Shown piece after piece: positions 30,638 to 33,534 of a stretch of 33,534 bases of DNA. The notes below the pieces were generated by a model that worked only from the letters and a program-made list of their open reading frames with translations, did not search any database and had not been told where the DNA came from. The stretch's first letter is position 1; every line of letters begins with the position of its first letter. A program made the position numbers and the translations under genes. This DNA comes from a virus: positions 1-33,534 of IMG/VR virus record IMGVR_UViG_3300001750_000017; one strand, written 5' to 3'.

Positions 30638-31075
30638 CTAATTCAATGTTTGAATCCTGGTTATTGAATAAGGATACTTGCTTTTCCTTTCGCATTCAAA
30701 TAAACCTTTCCATAATTTATAAGGAGTCAAACCCTTGAGAGGTGAGCCAAGTACATACTTGACCATATTTACGCAATTCAGGAAGGGGAGGCTGAATATA
30801 GAGTGAAAATAGAGCTTGTATCCTCTATCCTCATTAATATCTACCTCAACTACCTTTATTGGTTGCCCCTCTTTTTCAGACTCGAGAATTATTCCACTCG
30901 GTAAATCAAAAGAGGCAGGACAGTCTAATATTTTAACATTAAGCCTGTCCGTGCCGGGGTCGATAAGGGTCCAGTTGAAGTCATCTTTTGTAATGAGGAA
31001 GCAGTGGCCGAACCCAGGCTTACAGTAAGCCTGGTGCCATAAAGAGCTTGACCTGAATATTACCCAGTACTTCAA
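30638..31075 (-). CDS. Papain-fold-like candidate (permuted NlpC/LRAT type), 145 aa
   Basis: This is a gene of the kind often seen next to podovirus portals. It starts YWVIFRSSS, then shows KPGFGHCFLI (His24), WTLIDP (Asp39) and a helix beginning NCVNMVKYVLG (Cys101), and ends with LTPYKLWKGLF. The order His first, later Cys at the start of a helix in an NC motif, matches circularly permuted papain-fold proteins such as LRAT-like and permuted NlpC/P60. A catalytic function is inference. The start is TTG 31075 with a weak ribosome site; an MxxWVxFR start is typical of relatives. Confidence 0.7.
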   Translation of the reverse strand: MKYWVIFRSSSLWHQAYCKPGFGHCFLITKDDFNWTLIDPGTDRLNVKILDCPASFDLPSGIILESEKEGQPIKVVEVDINEDRGYKLYFHSIFSLPFLNCVNMVKYVLGSPLKGLTPYKLWKGLFECERKSKYPYSITRIQTLN

Positions 31076-31084
31076 GCTCTACTC

Positions 31085-31336
31085 TTAGCAGCCCAATGAA
31101 GACATAGCCATCAAGGTGTCAGCCATCACTAGAATCTGCGTGAAACAAGCGACCGCCAGAGCTACACCGCCCAGAGACAATACTAATGATAAATTAGAAC
31201 GAAACCGTTCAACTGTTAAGCATATAGCTACAGCTAAACACATAATAAAAAATACGCCGCCTACAGCTGAGACAACATAGATACTTGGAGCAATTTGGCC
31301 TGCCGCTAAAGCGCAGACATTATCGATTGAAGACAT
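31085..31336 (-). CDS. Two-span membrane protein, 83 aa
   Basis: Two long hydrophobic segments (about residues 18-40 and 47-70; YVVSAVGGVFFIMCLAVAICL and LVLSLGGVALAVACF) are joined by a short basic loop (TVERFRSNLS). The C-terminus is short and hydrophobic. A GTG at 31423 would add 29 residues but overlaps the upstream gene and has a poor site; ATG 31336 after AAGGG is preferred. The hairpin topology with a charged loop resembles small holins, so this may be a second holin, an antiholin or an exclusion protein. Function unknown. Confidence 0.72.
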   Translation of the reverse strand: MSSIDNVCALAAGQIAPSIYVVSAVGGVFFIMCLAVAICLTVERFRSNLSLVLSLGGVALAVACFTQILVMADTLMAMSSLGC

Positions 31337-31397
31337 GGAGTACCCTTGTGAGTTAACACCCACCCCTATTGGCGGGGTACGAACTTTAAACCAATAA

Positions 31398-31808
31398 TTA
31401 ATCAGAGTCAATAATATTATCACCTTTTACTCTTCCCCTCCTCTCTATCTCTTCCTCTAAAAAACAAACAACCTTGCCAGCCTCCTTAATGGCATGATGC
31501 ACCCTATCCGGACCCTGCATGCCTTCAACCCCGCTATAATCTACGCCCTCATCACTTAGGTCTAGCATGCTAGTTATACCCTTCCCCACATGAGTCAGCT
31601 CAGGGCGAAAACTAAACCAGGGCACCTGAAAAGGCTCAAAATAAATATAAAAGGCATAACAGGTGAGCTCTTCTTTTTTTAACCCTTTTATTCCACTTGT
31701 TCTTACCTGGATTTCTAAGGCTGTGCTTAGCGCCCGATACATTAAAGTTTTTCCCGCAGGCCAACCTTCGAGTGCCTCTGAACTTTTTACCCATACCACT
31801 GAAAACAT
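31398..31808 (-). CDS. Hypothetical late-operon protein, 136 aa
   Basis: Not recognised. It begins MFSVVWVKSSEALEG, contains a strand-rich aromatic middle (CYAFYIYFEPFQVPWFSF) and ends in a charged C-terminal helix (AIKEAGKVVCFLEEEIERR) followed by an acidic tail. The outline, strands then helix, recurs in the small genes of this operon. The start ATG 31808 follows GAGGGGG at a good distance. Confidence 0.75.
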   Translation of the reverse strand: MFSVVWVKSSEALEGWPAGKTLMYRALSTALEIQVRTSGIKGLKKEELTCYAFYIYFEPFQVPWFSFRPELTHVGKGITSMLDLSDEGVDYSGVEGMQGPDRVHHAIKEAGKVVCFLEEEIERRGRVKGDNIIDSD

Positions 31809-31817
31809 ATTACCCCC

Positions 31818-31958
31818 TCATAAAACCAAAACCACAAAAACCGTATCACTCTTCTTTCTCTTAAGCGACGCCACCTTCTTCTTATTCCCAATCAAGAACT
31901 CTATCACCTCAGGGTGGATAACTTGCTTGTGCATTTTTCTAATCTTTTGGAGGTTCAT
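31818..31958 (-). CDS. Small basic protein, 46 aa
   Basis: Not recognised. The ATG overlaps the TGA of the upstream gene (ATGA) and an AAGGA lies nine bases upstream. The product is very basic (KKKVASLKRKK) with a hydrophobic C-terminus (TVFVVLVL), which might let it bind nucleic acid or sit on the membrane. The exact overlap supports a real gene, and it fills an otherwise empty gap. Confidence 0.66.
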   Translation of the reverse strand: MNLQKIRKMHKQVIHPEVIEFLIGNKKKVASLKRKKSDTVFVVLVL

Positions 31959-32410
31959 TTGTGAGAATCCTTCTTCCAGTACCACTTAAAATCTCTTTCT
32001 TTCGAGTCCCAAGTTCCAACCCATCTCACCAAGCCTCTTGACGCAAGCGCCCCGGACCTAAAAACCAATATCTCAGCCTTAAGGCCGCCAATCTTGTCCT
32101 CAATAATTAATCTTTTCCCATGCCTGCTTCTTCGCCATATTATATTATCTGCGGTGAAATTCTTTTCCTCAAAAAGATGCTTGGTCATGGACATATTTGA
32201 GCTGCCAAAGTAATTAATACCCGTAGTATAGATGGATACAAAGCCATCAGGGTAGAACCTAACCCTGGTCTTGCTCAATAGCTCTTTACTATCAGAGGTT
32301 TTTGGCTTAAGCAAAAGCCACGTAGAGCTCAAGCAATGCCGGTTAAGCTTCTCATTCCATACCCAATCCACATCCACATCTAAAATCTTCTCTATTTGGC
32401 TAATAATCAT
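31955..32410 (-). CDS. Hypothetical late-operon protein, 151 aa
   Basis: Not recognised. An N-terminal helix (IISQIEKILDVDVDWVW) is followed by a domain with alternating strands (TRVRFYPDGFVSIYTTG, LIIEDKIGGLKAEILVF). The C-terminus is Trp- and Lys-rich (DFKWYWKKDSHK). The start ATG overlaps the stop of the upstream gene (ATGA) and has GAGGATG upstream. No membrane segment or known motif. Confidence 0.76.
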   Translation of the reverse strand: MIISQIEKILDVDVDWVWNEKLNRHCLSSTWLLLKPKTSDSKELLSKTRVRFYPDGFVSIYTTGINYFGSSNMSMTKHLFEEKNFTADNIIWRRSRHGKRLIIEDKIGGLKAEILVFRSGALASRGLVRWVGTWDSKERDFKWYWKKDSHK

Positions 32411-32712
32411 TCTTCATCCTCTCCCTTCACCTTGCTTATAACTTTCGAAGAAAAATACTCAATAAGCTGTTCTACCTGGATTTCTTGATTCAAGAAATCC
32501 AGCATAATCCTGGTTGTCCACTCCTCCTGTTTATAGGTGAACTCAAATTGAAGAGCATAATCAAGATTGAGGAACCAGCAAAATGTAAGCCTAGGACTTT
32601 CTATTTCTTCTCTAACTTTAGCTTGTATAAGATTTTGTTCAAGCCCTTTCGCAATCCTGTTAACGTACCCCCGAGTACGACGTGGAGTACCCCTTCGTAT
32701 TTTAACTTTCAT
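32407..32712 (-). CDS. Small late-operon protein, W-T-T motif family
   Basis: About 101 residues, unknown function. An Arg-rich N-terminus (KIRRGTPRRTRGY) precedes a strand (FEFTYKQEEWTTRIMLDF) and an amphipathic acidic C-terminal helix. The hydrophobic strand, x5, W-T-T and a following Asp align by eye with the proteins at 19-390 and 33168-33491. The ATG at 32718 is only one base from AAGGAG, so the second ATG at 32712, seven bases away, is chosen. The Arg-rich start may bind nucleic acid. Confidence 0.75.
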   Translation of the reverse strand: MKVKIRRGTPRRTRGYVNRIAKGLEQNLIQAKVREEIESPRLTFCWFLNLDYALQFEFTYKQEEWTTRIMLDFLNQEIQVEQLIEYFSSKVISKVKGEDEE

Positions 32713-32764
32713 CCTCATGCTCCTTAAGGGCGCTCATCAACTTTTCTCTAGTTAACTCGCTCAT
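32702..32764 (-). CDS. Possible 20-aa coupled leader peptide
   Basis: A tiny ORF (MSELTREKLM...) starts with ATG overlapping the TGA of the 136-aa gene and runs through the ribosome site and start of the next gene, ending 11 bases inside it. Continued translation through this ORF would bring ribosomes to the next start, as in coupling leaders. It is too short to be sure. Confidence 0.35.
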   Translation of the reverse strand: MSELTREKLMSALKEHEDES

Positions 32765-33171
32765 TCGCCTTTCCCCCGGCTAATCACAGTCCGGCACATC
32801 CCTGCTATTCCGTACTTCATCTTGAATTTACCCCCTGTTTTTAAATAATCCTTCATCCTAATCTGAGGGATAAAGAAGAATCTAGGGTGAATTGGGGATG
32901 GCTTGGCAATCTCTTCCAGTATCTCTCTTCTCCCCCGAGGGGACGCAGCTATTTCTTCTGCATCGGTATGTAGCATCATATTATCGCGGGAAGGGTCGGT
33001 AACAATCCCATGGGGGCTCCTGACCCACCAAACTAGAAGGGTGGGCACAAAACTTAGGTTGTCCTCTATTACCCATTCGATATGCTTATAAGTCGGGAAC
33101 CGGCCAATCAACCCCACCATGAACCTATTCACGCGTCTTTCGACCCATGCTTCATCTCTGCTTACACTCAC
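32761..33171 (-). CDS. Hypothetical late-operon protein, 136 aa
   Basis: Not recognised. It has a charged N-terminal helix (AWVERRVNRFMVGLIG), a strand region with repeated Trp (KHIEWVIED, LLVWWVRSP), and a C-terminal basic segment (RMKDYLKTGGKFKMKYG). The start ATG overlaps the upstream stop (ATGA), and its own stop overlaps the tiny ORF. No known motif. Confidence 0.75.
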   Translation of the reverse strand: MSVSRDEAWVERRVNRFMVGLIGRFPTYKHIEWVIEDNLSFVPTLLVWWVRSPHGIVTDPSRDNMMLHTDAEEIAASPRGRREILEEIAKPSPIHPRFFFIPQIRMKDYLKTGGKFKMKYGIAGMCRTVISRGKGE

Positions 33172-33491
33172 TCTTCTTCTATCTCCCCTCTTAATTGCCT
33201 CAACCTATTCCGGAGAGGGCGAATAAAATCCCTGCCTTCATTTGACTCATCATAAAGCATGGCTGTAACCCAGCCAGACCCTGCCGCCTCCATTTTAACT
33301 TGAGCAAGCCTGGTGACTCGGACAGGCGATATTTTCTCCCACGCGGCAATATCGATATTCTTCATTTCCCCACTATCTAACTCGGCTTTAAATTCAGCCT
33401 CCAAAATAGTTGAAAGTCTTAACTTAACCTCGGGACCCCAGGCAGGGTCCGTATCCATAATATTATTACCAATCGCTACTCTACTCATCAT
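33168..33491 (-). CDS. Small late-operon protein, W-V-T motif family
   Basis: A protein of 107 residues, unknown function. After a variable first half it shows VKMEAAGSGWVTAMLYD, which lines up with the WVT-Asp strand of the 19-390 protein, and it ends with an Arg/Glu-rich helix. The start is ATGATG at 33491/33488, about six bases after GGAGGG, inside the terminal repeat. In the circular form this ATG overlaps the TAG of the 19-390 gene. The single repeat mismatch would change its fifth residue from Val to Gly. Confidence 0.78.
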   Translation of the reverse strand: MMSRVAIGNNIMDTDPAWGPEVKLRLSTILEAEFKAELDSGEMKNIDIAAWEKISPVRVTRLAQVKMEAAGSGWVTAMLYDESNEGRDFIRPLRNRLRQLRGEIEEE

Positions 33492-33534
33492 CTCTTCCCT
33501 CCACTCTTCTCACTAAGGCCTCGGCTAGCTTTTC
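33463..33534. repeat. Right copy of 72-bp terminal direct repeat
   Basis: Identical to 1-72 except for A at 33478 (C at 16). It contains the ribosome site and first codons of the gene at 33168-33491 and, in the other frame, the end of the gene at 19-390, which shows that the genes connect across the join. Confidence 0.93.

Noticed and set aside
31910-31921. DnaA-box-like TTATCCACC
   Set aside because: A single imperfect match in coding DNA, far from the replication gene, without neighbours.

Overview
The window is an essentially complete genome of a tailed phage with a short, T7-like tail (podovirus type). The first 72 bases recur at the last 72 with one mismatch, and the gene series reads continuously across that junction, so the molecule is circular, circularly permuted or terminally redundant. 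The host is probably a Gram-negative, Proteobacteria-like bacterium: start sites carry strong AGGAG-type ribosome sites, promoters are sigma-70-like (TTGACA, 17 bp, TATTAT), a YdaS-type regulator is present, and the lysis genes are a 3TM holin plus a lysozyme-like endolysin. No phage RNA polymerase, DNA polymerase, integrase, tRNA or CRISPR array was found, so transcription and most replication must rely on the host.

Layout. (1) 4634 down to 1, then 33534 down to 10612, all minus strand: one very long, tightly packed late operon. It starts with about a dozen small unknown genes and the small terminase. After the junction come more small unknown genes, then a papain-fold-like candidate, portal, Bbp19-like protein, scaffold, major capsid (with its own promoter), three tandem MAF-domain paralogs, tail tubular proteins A and B, four internal virion/ejection proteins, tail fibre and a fibre-assembly-like protein. 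It ends with a VRR-NUC nuclease, endolysin, holin and large terminase. (2) 4635-10615: the early/control region, with small transcription units on both strands. It holds three small helical genes, a minus-strand gene with a consensus ribosome site, a YdaS/Cro-like regulator, a replication initiator with a 62-bp pure A/T tract, an XRE repressor, and a recombination pair (Sak4-like ATPase and an SSB-like protein).

How it works together. Three promoters (4747-4776 plus, 4676-4705 minus, 8120-8149 plus) share not only -35 and -10 boxes but also the bases between them; two are 25/30 identical. This suggests one regulator acts on the late operon, the early operon and the repressor gene together. 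A 21-bp palindrome overlaps the start region of the YdaS-like operon. A repressor, a Cro-like partner and a phage-encoded replication initiator, without an integrase, raise the possibility of a temperate phage that persists extrachromosomally; this is inference. No stretch longer than 300 bases lacks a gene; the longest (6699-6981) holds hairpins and palindromes.
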